DNA from: RBG-16-49-21 sp040768125
GTDB taxonomy: Bacteria; Spirochaetota; UBA4802; UBA5550
Assembly (NCBI GenBank): GCA_040768125.1
Contig: JAXGNG010000003.1
Coordinates: 186,001-250,000, forward strand
Length of the DNA stretch: 64,000 bases
Direction: 5' to 3'
The translations under genes and the position numbers were made by a program. The notes beneath the pieces are model-generated. The model did not search any database. It was not told the DNA's origin and saw only the letters and a program-made list of their open reading frames with translations. Positions 36,461 through 45,880 of the stretch are shown here, piece after piece (position 1 is the first letter of the stretch; every line of letters starts with the position of its first letter).

Positions 36461-36471
36461 CGGTGAGGCGG

Positions 36472-36936
36472 TCACTTCCCCATTTTCTGTTTCAGGCGGT
36501 CCCGGTCTTTCAGTAAAAGGTCGCGGTGATTGAATTCCTGGTCCGCCACCTTTGCTATCTCGGCGGCGATCTCACGGTAGTAGTCACCGATCCGGACCAT
36601 CAGGTCCGCGATGCCCCGGTAGAGCTTCCCCAGGGACTCCTCTGAATTGGCGAGTTTCTCCAGAACGCTGAGAATGTCCTTTTCGTCGGAGATCTCCCTG
36701 AACACCTTCTCCACAAGGTCGTTCTGGAAATCAGTGATCATGCTTTCGCGGAGAGCAGGTTTCCGGCGCTTTTCCGCCGATTCCCGGATCAGTTCGGCGT
36801 GCTCGAAGGAATGGGTCTCCATGAACTCGAGAACCGATCGCGACCCCTCAAGGCGGGGGAGGTTCTTGATCTTTCCGTAGTAGGTGCCCAGGGTGTTTTC
36901 CAGGAGCACGATGAAGTTGAGATATTCGTCGGCCAT
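36472..36936 (-). CDS. Ferritin-like/rubrerythrin-like four-helix protein
   Basis: 154 residues, all alpha-helical, with an E..H pattern in two places (FMETHSFEHAELIRESAEKR, and EFNHRDLLLKDRD) that suggests a four-helix bundle binding metal. I start at 36936 (MADEYLNF), where GGGAGG sits 4 bases upstream. No cysteine-containing rubredoxin domain is attached, so the assignment to a known ferritin-like family is tentative. Confidence 0.65.
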   Translation of the reverse strand: MADEYLNFIVLLENTLGTYYGKIKNLPRLEGSRSVLEFMETHSFEHAELIRESAEKRRKPALRESMITDFQNDLVEKVFREISDEKDILSVLEKLANSEESLGKLYRGIADLMVRIGDYYREIAAEIAKVADQEFNHRDLLLKDRDRLKQKMGK

Positions 36937-37061
36937 CTGGCCTCCCTGTCCGCCATGGGGCGGCATGTGTTGAGTCGCTGTTGCGGTGCGGTATTGCAAA
37001 AGGTCGCCGGAATGCGGCACGAACTCCACCGGTTTGTGCCGCGTGGGCGCAGGGCCAGCCT

Positions 37062-37523
37062 TTAATCCTCTCCTGATTCTATCGGCACGCCCTCGGTTTC
37101 GTCATCTTCCTCGTTGATGTCGTAGTCCAGGGTCAGGGTGGTTGAGCAGCTGTAGCTCGTGGTGTCGCATCCCGAGAGGTTGGCGTAGCGCTCCATGCTG
37201 TTGTTTTTATAGATGATGATGGTGAGGGAGGACTTCATGTCGCCCTTGGTGGCCGTCACGGTGACGGTTTCGATCTTGCTGGGTGGGTAGAACGACATCG
37301 TCGGTTCATCGGCCACGCTCGCCACCGACTGGCTGACGGGGAATTTCTTGTCGATGAAATAGTTTGCGGTGAAGTTGTTCGTAGGGCCGCCGTCGCAGAG
37401 GACCTGGACCATTATTTCAGGTTCTTCATCCATGTCTTTGAGCTCACAGGAGGAGAGAAGGGCCGCCAGGGCGATTGCGATGGCGATCGATACGCTCAAT
37501 AATTTTTTTCGTTCATTTCCCAT
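37062..37523 (-). CDS. Predicted lipoprotein of unknown function
   Basis: 153 residues with a clear lipobox (IALAALLSSC, Cys 26). The acidic mature part is beta-rich, contains three more cysteines (VLCDGG, SGCDTTSYSC) and ends in a run of acidic residues (INEEDDETEG). No family recognised. Confidence 0.75.
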   Translation of the reverse strand: MGNERKKLLSVSIAIAIALAALLSSCELKDMDEEPEIMVQVLCDGGPTNNFTANYFIDKKFPVSQSVASVADEPTMSFYPPSKIETVTVTATKGDMKSSLTIIIYKNNSMERYANLSGCDTTSYSCSTTLTLDYDINEEDDETEGVPIESGED

Positions 37524-37751
37524 GGCCTCTGTCCCCTGGTCGTTGCCTGTAATGGTTCATATACGCCTATACAGGATAAAAATAATGATTAAGGCTGTAT
37601 TTTCAACAATTAATTGACCATTTAATACAATAATTTATTGGTACTCCCTGCCCTGTGTCTGTTTCAAAAAAACATTCTGTGCCGCCGATTGTTATCGGGT
37701 CTACCCTGCCGGTTCCGCGGCCCCACCCGGGAAGAGCCTGCGGTGGCCGAT

Positions 37752-39992
37752 TCAAAGGGGAAAGGTGTCACGGAAGAGGCGGATAAGCTCCACCGTGTGG
37801 TTCGATATTTGCCTCGTTTTACCCATGATTCCGTAGAAAAGGATGCTCAGCCTGGTCTTCGAGGTCTCGTTCTGGATCCTCTTGATCTGGCTGATGTTGA
37901 ATTTTTCCACCAGCCCCTCCATCTTTTTCTGGGCCGCGTTGATCGCCTTGATGTCGATAATGCCCCCCCTGAGGAAGGTGGATATGGCGTGATCGAGGAG
38001 GGCGTTGTAGCAGCGGATCACCTCCTTTAATTCCCGTATCTGGACCTCCAGCATCCCCTTGTGGTGGTTGTCGACATGGTCCAGGGAGCGCATGATGATG
38101 TCCCTGTGGCTCTCGGCGATTTCCTGGAGGTTGGCGATGATCTGGGCGTAGTTCTGGGAGTGGCGCGACTCTTCCCGGCTCATGAGGCGGAGGGCCTTGT
38201 AGATGTTGGCGGTGATGATGTTCGCCCAGGTCTGGATTCTCTTGTTCGACTTGCGGAGACCCCGCAATGTTCCCAGGTCGTTCGAGAAGAGTCCCTCAAA
38301 GCACTGGTTGGAGGTTGTCTTCACCTCCCTGAGGAGGAGGCCGCAGTGCTCGAAAATCACCCTGACGGTGTCGTCGATGTCCCTCACGTTTTCGAGGTTG
38401 AAGACGTCGAGCTCCTTTTCCTCGGTTTCGCGCTTCCTGTGGGAGCGGTGGTTCCGGGCGATCACGAAAAGCGCACCGGCGAGGAGAAGGAGGGTGGCGT
38501 ACCCGTTGCTGTAGAATATGGCAGCGGCGAAGAGGGCCGAGACCGTGAAGGCCATGAAGGCCGTGAAGAACCATCCCCCGATCACCGTGAGGACCCCGGC
38601 GACCCGGTAGGAGGCGCTCTCGCGCCCCCAGGCCTGGTCCGCCAGGGAGGTGCCCATGGCCACCATGAATGTCACGTAGGTGGTGGAGAGGGGCAGCTTG
38701 AGGGACGTGGCGAAGGAGATCAGGGCGCTCGCCACCATCAGGTTGACCGACGCGCGGAGGAGATCGAAGGAGGGGGCGCCCCCCTTTCCCGCGCTGTGGT
38801 CCTTGGGGTTGTAGAGGCTCGAATCAAGGCGACGCGAGATTGCGGCGAGGACGGCGCCGGGCACCATGGCCCTGACGCCGCTGAAGATCGTGGAGGTGAG
38901 GCGCACGATGGAACGGGAGAGGGGTGATGACCCGAATCGCTCGAAGCCCTCGACCTGCCTTCCCAGGCTCACCTCCGTCTTCGTGACGGTCCGGGCCTTG
39001 CGGGAGAACCAGAGGGTCACCCCCATGATGGTGCCGGCGGCGACCAGGAGCCAGGAGTTCGTCTGCATCGTCCCCCCCAGGGCTTCCATGGTGATCCCGA
39101 AGGGGTCCCCGCTTGCCGCGGCGACCTGGTAGGCGCCCAGGCCCGCCAGGGGGACGCCGATGAAATTCACCAGGTCGTTCGCCGCGAAGGCCATGGCGAG
39201 GGCGAAAGTCCCTAAGAGCACGATCGGTTTCAGTATGTTGTAATTGAAGATGAGCAGGACGGCCTGGAACACCAGGGCCGATCCGAGGAAGCATGCGGCA
39301 AGCATCTCGATGGTGTGGGCATGTATCCACGCAAGGGTCTCGGGGGTGATGAAGGACGCCCCCTTCGCCCCCTTGATGAGAATGAAATAGAGGATCAGGG
39401 AAAGGCTCATGGCGGCCCAGAGGGCGCCGTAGCGGCGGAGGCGCCGGTGGTAGTCGAAAGTGAAGATGAGCCTGGTGACGAACTGCACCAGGGTGCCGCA
39501 GAAGAAGGCGATGGCCACGGAGAGGAGAATCCCCGCGATGATCATCAGGGCCTTCCCCGTGTTGATGTAGTTCCCTATATCCGCGAGACTTCCCTCCTCG
39601 GCGGCGATCTTGAACATGGAAACCGCCACGGAGGCCCCGATGAGCTCGAAGACGATGGAGACCGTGGTGGAGGTGGGGAGGCCGAAGGTGTTGTACACGT
39701 CAAGGAGGAGTATGTCGGTGATCATGACGGCGAGGAAGATCACCATGATCTCGATGAAAGAGAAAAGACCCGGGTTGAAGATCCCCTTCCTGGCGATCTC
39801 CATCATGCCGCTGGAGAACAGCACGCCGGCGAGCATCCCCGCGCTCGCCACGAGAAGTATGACGTGGCGGGGGGCCACCCTCGATCCGAATGACGAGTTG
39901 AGGAAATTGACCGCGTCGTTGCTCACCCCGACCATGAGATCGGATGCGGCAAGGACCATGAGGAGTATCACGGCTGCGAGATAAAGTTCCAT
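37752..39992 (-). CDS. PiT-family phosphate transporter with C-terminal PhoU-like region
   Basis: 746 residues. Two copies of the PiT/PHO4 membrane domain are visible: GVSNDAVNFLNSSFG near the N-terminus and FAANDLVNFIGVPLAG after residue 250, each the conserved substrate loop; about 12 membrane helices. The last ~230 residues are soluble, helical and PhoU-like (RDIDDTVRVIFEHCGLLLRE, VDNHHKGMLEVQIRELKEVI). PiT transporters take up inorganic phosphate with cation symport; PhoU-like domains regulate this in other systems (family knowledge). The gene is monocistronic. Length is well above that of a normal PiT protein (about 500) because of the tail. Confidence 0.88.
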   Translation of the reverse strand: MELYLAAVILLMVLAASDLMVGVSNDAVNFLNSSFGSRVAPRHVILLVASAGMLAGVLFSSGMMEIARKGIFNPGLFSFIEIMVIFLAVMITDILLLDVYNTFGLPTSTTVSIVFELIGASVAVSMFKIAAEEGSLADIGNYINTGKALMIIAGILLSVAIAFFCGTLVQFVTRLIFTFDYHRRLRRYGALWAAMSLSLILYFILIKGAKGASFITPETLAWIHAHTIEMLAACFLGSALVFQAVLLIFNYNILKPIVLLGTFALAMAFAANDLVNFIGVPLAGLGAYQVAAASGDPFGITMEALGGTMQTNSWLLVAAGTIMGVTLWFSRKARTVTKTEVSLGRQVEGFERFGSSPLSRSIVRLTSTIFSGVRAMVPGAVLAAISRRLDSSLYNPKDHSAGKGGAPSFDLLRASVNLMVASALISFATSLKLPLSTTYVTFMVAMGTSLADQAWGRESASYRVAGVLTVIGGWFFTAFMAFTVSALFAAAIFYSNGYATLLLLAGALFVIARNHRSHRKRETEEKELDVFNLENVRDIDDTVRVIFEHCGLLLREVKTTSNQCFEGLFSNDLGTLRGLRKSNKRIQTWANIITANIYKALRLMSREESRHSQNYAQIIANLQEIAESHRDIIMRSLDHVDNHHKGMLEVQIRELKEVIRCYNALLDHAISTFLRGGIIDIKAINAAQKKMEGLVEKFNISQIKRIQNETSKTRLSILFYGIMGKTRQISNHTVELIRLFRDTFPL

Positions 39993-40223
39993 GGATCACC
40001 CGGTTGCTGCACGGTTGTGTTGCGTAACGACAGCATGCTATTCATTGCGGAGATTCGGCCGAGTCGTCAAGCAACTATTCAGATTTTTTCCCGCGGGCGC
40101 GCTTACCCGCTGCGGACAGGCGAGTAATCGCGGGTTGCTACATAATTAATGCGGCAGTTGCCCGGGATTGGATCTGATCGGCGACCCGCTTTCGCGTGCG
40201 TGAGGACGCGGTGGCCGACGCCG

Positions 40224-42173
40224 TCACATGCCCATGTCGGACTCGACGGGTATGTCCTCTTTCGTTATCGAGCAGAGGATCTCGTCGGTGAGGGGGGTGA
40301 TACCGGCGATCCGGTTCGCCTGGCGCTCGACAATCTTTTCGAAGATATTGCGCACGAGCCTTCCGTTGCCGAAGGTGCGGTCCCGTTTTTCATAGAGGGA
40401 TTTCAGGAGATCGAAGAGGGCGCTCCGCGCGTCCTTCTCCACGCGGAACTGCACGTTCTTGCAGAAGGAATCGAATATCCTTATCAGGTCCTCCGGTGGG
40501 TAGTGGTCGAAATAGAAATAGCGGCTGAAGCGCGATTTCAGGCCGGGATTCGACTGTATGAGGCGCTCCATCTCGTCGGGGTATCCCGCCACGATCACCA
40601 CGAGGCGGTCGCGGTAGTCCTCCATCCGCTTGATGATGGTGTTCACCGCCTCGTGGCCGAAGTCCTTGCCGCCGATCTCGTCGGGCACCAGGGCGTAGGC
40701 CTCGTCGATGAAAAGGACGCCGTCCAGGGCCTTCTGGACCACGCTGTCGACGTTGATGGCGGTCTGGCCCACGTAGCCCGCCACGAGGCCGGCGCGGTCG
40801 GTCTCCACGAGCTGTCCCTTCTTCAGCAGTCCCAGGCACCGGTAGACCCTTCCCAGGAGGCGGGCGATGGTGGTCTTACCCGTGCCCGGGGGGCCGGAGA
40901 ACACCGCGTGGAGGGAGAGGGGCGTGACGGGGAGCTTGCGCTCCTCCCGCTCCTTCTGGACCTTGATGAGGTTCACCAGGGTCGCGATCTGTTCCTTTAT
41001 CTTGTCCATTCCCACCAGGGCGTTGATCTTTTCCATGACCTGGTCCAGGGTCTCCTCCTCCTCGGCTTCCTTGACGGCCACGGCGGTGGAGGACATGGCG
41101 GCGCCCCGCGTGATGAGGCGGTAGATGCCTTTCAGCCGCTCCTCCTCCTCCGGGGAGACGGAGCCGTCTGCCTTTGTCAGGCACTGGGCGAAGGTGTGGA
41201 GGGCCGAGCCCGCCCTGTCCGACAGGGCGGTGCCCTTCTCGCGGTCGAAATTCTCGAGGAGGTTCATCGTTTTAAGCGAGAATCCATCGAGGTCCTGACC
41301 CGGCGCGGCCTTTCGGAGGTGCGCGGCGATCCGCGCCCGGTAGCCGGCGATCTCCCCCCACCATCCGGCGGGGAAATCGTCCCCGGCGAAAAAATCTTTC
41401 ACCGACGCGCCGGTCACGGTTTCGTCCAGGGGCATGAGGACCATGGCGATGAAGGCGAGCTCGTCGTCGGCCAGGGCGCGTTCGCCCCCTGCGCAGAGGG
41501 AGGCGAGGATGATGATGTCGTCGGTCAGCGCCCCGCGGAGGCCGATGTCCCCCGCGCTTTCGAGAAGCTCCGTGACGGTCCCGTGGATCTTTTTCGCCTC
41601 CCGGTAAAGAAACCGGAGACGCTTTTCCGGCACCGTGGGCGCCTCTCCTTCGGCGGGGGGGGCGCCTTCGGCGCCGATGGCCTCGTTCATCTTCGCCAGG
41701 GACTTGATGGTCGCCGAGACCTCGTCAAGGAGCCGGAGGGTCTCCTCTTCCCTGGCCGGCGCCGTGACCCCGCCGGCGGAGGCGGCGTCGATGAATTTCG
41801 TGACGGCCGCCCTGTTGTCGAAGGTCTTGAAGGTGACGGGGGACGACTTGAGCCTGAGGGTCATGACGATGGAGGAAAAGGCGCGCTCGTAGGCGATGCC
41901 CCTGATCTCCGACGGGGCGATCTCTTCGTAGAGGGGGCGCGAAAGCTCACTGGTCACGAAGAGGATCCTCCGGTCCGTGGCCACGAGGACACCGGGGAGG
42001 TCGCCCTTCGACGAGAGCTTCAAACCGCGGTAGAGGCCGTCGAGGAGATCGACGATTGTCTCGCCGTCATCCATGAGCTTCGCGAGGCCCCGGAGCACGT
42101 TTTTCTTGTTCGAGACCAGGGCCCAGTTGCTGTTGCCCTCGAGCTGTTCCGCTATTGATTCGGGAGACGGCAT
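40224..42173 (-). CDS. AAA+ ATPase (CbbX/CfxQ-like) with N-terminal PH-like and TerB-like regions
   Basis: 649 residues. N-terminal ~130 residues resemble a bacterial PH domain (LVATDRRILFVTSELS). Next is a helical TerB-like stretch (about 195-370; LADDELAFIAMVLMPL, LTKADGSVSPEEEERLKG). The C-terminal AAA+ domain has Walker A GPPGTGKTTIARLLG (about 426-434), Walker B GVLFIDEAYALV, and sensor and arginine-finger regions (KSRFSRYFYFD), as in the CbbX/SpoVK group of ring ATPases. AAA+ proteins of this type remodel other proteins. The combination suggests a membrane-associated or stress-related remodeller; the client is unknown. Confidence 0.87.
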   Translation of the reverse strand: MPSPESIAEQLEGNSNWALVSNKKNVLRGLAKLMDDGETIVDLLDGLYRGLKLSSKGDLPGVLVATDRRILFVTSELSRPLYEEIAPSEIRGIAYERAFSSIVMTLRLKSSPVTFKTFDNRAAVTKFIDAASAGGVTAPAREEETLRLLDEVSATIKSLAKMNEAIGAEGAPPAEGEAPTVPEKRLRFLYREAKKIHGTVTELLESAGDIGLRGALTDDIIILASLCAGGERALADDELAFIAMVLMPLDETVTGASVKDFFAGDDFPAGWWGEIAGYRARIAAHLRKAAPGQDLDGFSLKTMNLLENFDREKGTALSDRAGSALHTFAQCLTKADGSVSPEEEERLKGIYRLITRGAAMSSTAVAVKEAEEEETLDQVMEKINALVGMDKIKEQIATLVNLIKVQKEREERKLPVTPLSLHAVFSGPPGTGKTTIARLLGRVYRCLGLLKKGQLVETDRAGLVAGYVGQTAINVDSVVQKALDGVLFIDEAYALVPDEIGGKDFGHEAVNTIIKRMEDYRDRLVVIVAGYPDEMERLIQSNPGLKSRFSRYFYFDHYPPEDLIRIFDSFCKNVQFRVEKDARSALFDLLKSLYEKRDRTFGNGRLVRNIFEKIVERQANRIAGITPLTDEILCSITKEDIPVESDMGM

Positions 42174-42272
42174 CGGCGGATTCCTCCGGTCCGGCCCTTT
42201 CCGGGCCCCCCGGTACCCTTACTACGGATCGCCGGTATTACTCAAGCACTATTTTCCCCGCGCCGCGGGGGG

Positions 42273-43664
42273 CTACAGCCACTTTTTCTTGATGAAAAAT
42301 AGCACGAGTATGATGGCGAACACGAAGGATGAGGTGATGACGAACACGAAGGCCAGGGGGTGTTTCTGGAAGGGCAGGCCCACGTTCATGCCGTAGAAGC
42401 TGGTGATGATGTTGGGGATCATCATGATTATGGTGATCGACGTGAGGAGCTTCATGACCATGTTCAGGTTGTTCGAGATGACTGAGGCGAAGGCGTCCAT
42501 CATGCCGCTCAGGATGTCGCTGTAGATGTTCGACATTTCCAGGGCCTGGCGGGTTTCGATGACGATGTCCTCGAAGAGGTCCTCAAGCTCCGGGTCCTGC
42601 CGTATGATGCTGAGACGCTGGAGGCGCTCGAGCATCAGCGCGTTGGTCTTGAGGGAGGTGGTGAAGTAGACCAGGCTCTTTTCGATGTTGAGGAGCTTGA
42701 TGAGCTGCTTGTTCTTCGATTCGAGCTCAAGCTTTTTCTGTATCATGTTCGCGGCGTTGTTGATCTGCTTCAGGTACTGGAGGTAGACCTGGGTGGCGCG
42801 GAAGATTATCTGGAGGATGAATCTTCCCCCGGTCAGCGAGGAGAGTTTCTTTACCCGGCCGTTGATGAAATCCTGGAGTATCCCGACCTCCCTGGAGCAG
42901 ACGGTGATGAGTATCCCGTTGGTCAGTATCAGGCCGATGGGGAGCGTTAAATAGAGAACGTCCGGGTTATGCTCGTCGAAGTAGGGGACCTTGATGATGA
43001 TCAGCGTGGTGTTGTCCTCGCTTTCGATGCGGGCCGTTTCGTCGATGTCAAGGGACGCCGTGAGAAAGTCCAGGGGTATGGTGAAGTGCCGCGCCAGGAG
43101 GGGCAGGTCGTCCTTCGAGGGATTGACGATGTTGACCCAGCAGTTCCTGTCGATGCGGTCCGCGGGAAAGATTGACCGGTCTTCGAGTCGGTAGACCCGG
43201 ATCAGGGGCTGGATCTCGCCGGCGATTTCTTCCGGTGTCATCTCATCCTCTTCAGGGCTTTCCGACTTGAGAAGCTGCTCGATCACCCCGGCCAACTCCG
43301 AGGACTCCGGGGTCCGGAACCGCCGTGCCAGGGCGAGCATCTCGCGCTGCCTCCCCAGGGGGAGGATCTTGAGGAAGGAGAGCCTCTCCTCGTCGAGCAT
43401 GCGGGCGACGAGGTCGACGGATTCGCCGTTTTCGAAGAGGGTGGCGAGGGAGAGCTTCACGTCGTCGTCGAAATAGCTGAAAATCGCCGATCGGGATTCG
43501 GGGTCAAGGTTTGACAGGATGCTCTTGATTTCTTTCGCGGAGAGGGGACCGAGGAAATCCGCCGCCACGGAGGGGGGCGTCGTTGTGCAGAATTCACGTA
43601 TTTCTTCGAACTTGCTGGACGCGAGCATCTCGCGGAATTCGGGCACAAGCAATGGATTTTTCAT
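42273..43664 (-). CDS. CorA-type divalent cation channel with N-terminal MgtE-N-like domain
   Basis: 463 residues. The N-terminal ~130 residues are helical with repeats of the MgtE-N type (LSAKEIKSILSNLDPESRSA, ARMLDEERLSFLKILP). The rest is CorA: a long stalk helix, YGMNVGLPF (the GMN pore motif, about residue 425) between two C-terminal membrane helices (MKLLTSITIIMMIPNIITSF and LAFVFVITSSFVFAIILVLF). CorA pentamers carry Mg2+ or Co2+/Ni2+; the MgtE N domain gates MgtE by Mg2+ sensing. This fusion would give a CorA channel with an MgtE-like regulatory module (inference). Confidence 0.88.
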   Translation of the reverse strand: MKNPLLVPEFREMLASSKFEEIREFCTTTPPSVAADFLGPLSAKEIKSILSNLDPESRSAIFSYFDDDVKLSLATLFENGESVDLVARMLDEERLSFLKILPLGRQREMLALARRFRTPESSELAGVIEQLLKSESPEEDEMTPEEIAGEIQPLIRVYRLEDRSIFPADRIDRNCWVNIVNPSKDDLPLLARHFTIPLDFLTASLDIDETARIESEDNTTLIIIKVPYFDEHNPDVLYLTLPIGLILTNGILITVCSREVGILQDFINGRVKKLSSLTGGRFILQIIFRATQVYLQYLKQINNAANMIQKKLELESKNKQLIKLLNIEKSLVYFTTSLKTNALMLERLQRLSIIRQDPELEDLFEDIVIETRQALEMSNIYSDILSGMMDAFASVISNNLNMVMKLLTSITIIMMIPNIITSFYGMNVGLPFQKHPLAFVFVITSSFVFAIILVLFFIKKKWL

Positions 43665-44132
43665 CTGATCGCCTCCAGGGATGGCGGGAGACGGGAATCC
43701 ATGCGTACCCGATCGATCTACATGGAGCCGCTCCCCGCGTTTGCCGCATAACTCAATGGGTCGCTATCCATCATTCCGCTCCGTCGTGAAAATATGGTCC
43801 CTTATGATGAGCTGCACTGATGCGGTACGTCCGGGCCGTTCTATCCTTGAATAGTTTATGTCTACGGACCCGTGCAGAAAACTACACACGATTCCCCGGC
43901 ATGTCAAGCCGTTTATGTCGGGGGGTGGCGAAAAATATGACGCGCGCCGCCCCCGTGAATAATTTGATGCGGGGAAATAATTATATTGACAAAAGCCGCG
44001 ATACTGGATCAATAATTGGACCCCAGAGGGGTTCGAGGCGTTCCCTCCGCCGAACATGAGGAAAAATATCGAACTTTTTTTCGCGTGTCGGGTCAACACA
44101 GAGTACAATAATTACAGAGGAGGTTCACTACG
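43665..44132. other. Intergenic region with possible promoter
   Basis: A 468-base gap between divergently oriented genes. No convincing coding. TTGACA at 43986-43991 with TCAATA at 44009-44014 (17-base spacing) is a possible promoter for the chalcone-isomerase-like gene at 44133. Confidence 0.5.
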
Positions 44133-44696
44133 GTGAAAAAGGCAGGTTTGTTATTGATACTTACGGCGCTGGTGATCGCGCTGGGCGCGGGCGACGGGTT
44201 CGCCTTCAAGCTGGGCGGCCAGGAGATGGTGAGGAACGGCAGCGGGAAAAGGACCAAGAGTATTTTCGGCACGCTTTACTACGCGACGCTCTGGGTCCCG
44301 GCATCCCTCAAGGGCAAGGGCGGTAAAGAGATCATCGAAGCCAACCAGCCGATGATGATGGTCCTCACGATTGACAGCTCACTCATCACACGGGAGCGCT
44401 TCGTCGAGGCCACCAGCGAGGGTTTCGGCAAGTCGGCGCAGGCGGGCTATGCCAGCGCGAAAAAGCAGGCCTTCCTCAACCTGTTCAACGGGATGAAGTT
44501 CAGCAAGGGAGACGTGGTTTCCATGGCGTATACCCCGGCGGGGCTCACGACCTCGATGAGATTCAAGGCCGACGGGAAAACCAAGGTCCTGGGCACCATC
44601 GCAGGTCTCGACCTGAAGAAGGCCCTCTTCGCCATCTGGCTCGGCTCGAGCCCGATCCAGGATTCCCTGAAGGCTTCGCTCCTGAAGGGGCAGTAG
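44133..44696 (+). CDS. Secreted chalcone-isomerase-fold protein
   Basis: 187 residues, GTG start with an AGAGGAGG ribosome site. A signal peptide (AGLLLILTALVIALGAGDGF, cleavage near 24) precedes a chalcone-isomerase-like domain: FKLGGQEMVRNGSGKRTKSI, YYATLWVPASL, LTIDSSLITRERFVEATSEG and the final IWLGSSPIQDSLKASLL. Bacterial members are exported and lack the plant enzyme's catalytic chemistry; they are thought to bind lipids or fatty acids. Monocistronic or headed toward the acyltransferase gene 248 bases downstream. Confidence 0.85.
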   Translation: MKKAGLLLILTALVIALGAGDGFAFKLGGQEMVRNGSGKRTKSIFGTLYYATLWVPASLKGKGGKEIIEANQPMMMVLTIDSSLITRERFVEATSEGFGKSAQAGYASAKKQAFLNLFNGMKFSKGDVVSMAYTPAGLTTSMRFKADGKTKVLGTIAGLDLKKALFAIWLGSSPIQDSLKASLLKGQ

Positions 44697-44944
44697 AAGG
44701 GACCGTACAATCATCACGCGTGAAATGAACGAGATCCGGGGCCGTTCCAGTGGGCGGCCCCGGACTATTTTCCGAAGCCGGAGCCGACCCGATGGCCCCG
44801 CGGGCACGATCCTCGCCGGGATGCTTTTTTGCAACCGATTCGCCTCCGGTCCTGTCTTCTGCGAGGGTAACACAATTCCGCCGGAACGCCTTCCCTCCGC
44901 ATGATTCCTGTTACGCCGCATACACTACTGAAGGGAGAAAAATC

Positions 44945-45877
44945 TTGAATACACAAACATTGCACCCGGAGGAGGTGAAGGGCCGGAGGAGGGAATCTCC
45001 CTTCCTGTCCGTCTTCTATCATGCCCGCGGGCTTCTTTCGATGACCCTTCTTGGCGCCAACACCCTCGTCCTTTTCGGGCCCCTGATGCTGGTCGCTTTC
45101 CTGAAGCTCGCGGTGCCCCTCAGTGCCTGGAGGAAATTCTGGGGCATGATCGCCAACGGCATCGCCGTTACCTGGATATCGATCAACAACTTCAACCTTG
45201 ACGCCACCCAGCGGATACGGTGGGACGTGACCGGCCTCGAGGGGCTGTCCCTCAAGGAGTGGTACCTGGTCATCTCCAACCACCAGACATGGGTTGACAT
45301 CGTGGTGCTCCAGAGGGTGTTCAACCGCCGCATCCCCTTCCTCAAGTTTTTTTTAAAAAAAGAACTCATCTGGGTCCCCTTCCTCGGCGTCGCGTGGTGG
45401 GCCCTCGATTTTCCCTTCATGAAGCGGTACAGCACGGCATTCATAGAAAAAAACCCCCACCTGAAGGGGAAGGACATGGAGATCACCAGGAGGGCCTGCC
45501 GGAAGTTCAGGGCAATCCCCGTTTCGGTGATGAATTTCGTCGAGGGAACGCGCTTCACCCGGGAAAAGCATGAACGGCAGCAATCACCGTACCGGCACCT
45601 CCTCAGGCCGAAGGCCGGCGGCGTCGGGTTCGTGCTTTCGGCCATGGGGGACCAGCTGGACAGCATCCTCAACGTGACCATCATCTATCCGGGGGGTGAT
45701 ACGAGCTTCTGGTCTTTCCTCTGCGGGAGGATACGGGAGATCCGGGTCACCGTCGAGAGGATACCCGTCACCGCCGATATTCTCGGGGACTACACGGGTG
45801 ATGCCGCCTACCAGGCGCGGTTCCAGACGTGGCTGAACGGGCTCTGGGCGGAGAAGGACAGGCTCCTGGGGACCTGA
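44945..45877 (+). CDS. PlsC-type acyltransferase (YihG-like)
   Basis: 310 residues from a TTG start at 44945 that has GGGAG 7 bases upstream; an upstream ATG at 44750 would add an unlikely 65 residues. One N-terminal membrane helix pair (TLLGANTLVLFGPLMLVAFL), then the acyltransferase signature: NHQTWVDIVVLQ (HX4D), KKELIWVPFLGVAWW, FVEGTRF and RPKAGGVGFVLSAMG. This set is typical of the 1-acylglycerol-3-phosphate acyltransferase (PlsC) superfamily, with the YihG-like length. It probably acylates lysophosphatidic acid or a related lipid. Confidence 0.87.
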   Translation: MNTQTLHPEEVKGRRRESPFLSVFYHARGLLSMTLLGANTLVLFGPLMLVAFLKLAVPLSAWRKFWGMIANGIAVTWISINNFNLDATQRIRWDVTGLEGLSLKEWYLVISNHQTWVDIVVLQRVFNRRIPFLKFFLKKELIWVPFLGVAWWALDFPFMKRYSTAFIEKNPHLKGKDMEITRRACRKFRAIPVSVMNFVEGTRFTREKHERQQSPYRHLLRPKAGGVGFVLSAMGDQLDSILNVTIIYPGGDTSFWSFLCGRIREIRVTVERIPVTADILGDYTGDAAYQARFQTWLNGLWAEKDRLLGT

Positions 45878-45880
45878 TCC

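Noticed and set aside
40149..42158. 669-residue open frame antisense to the AAA+ ATPase
   Set aside because: It only mirrors the ATPase gene, which has intact Walker motifs.
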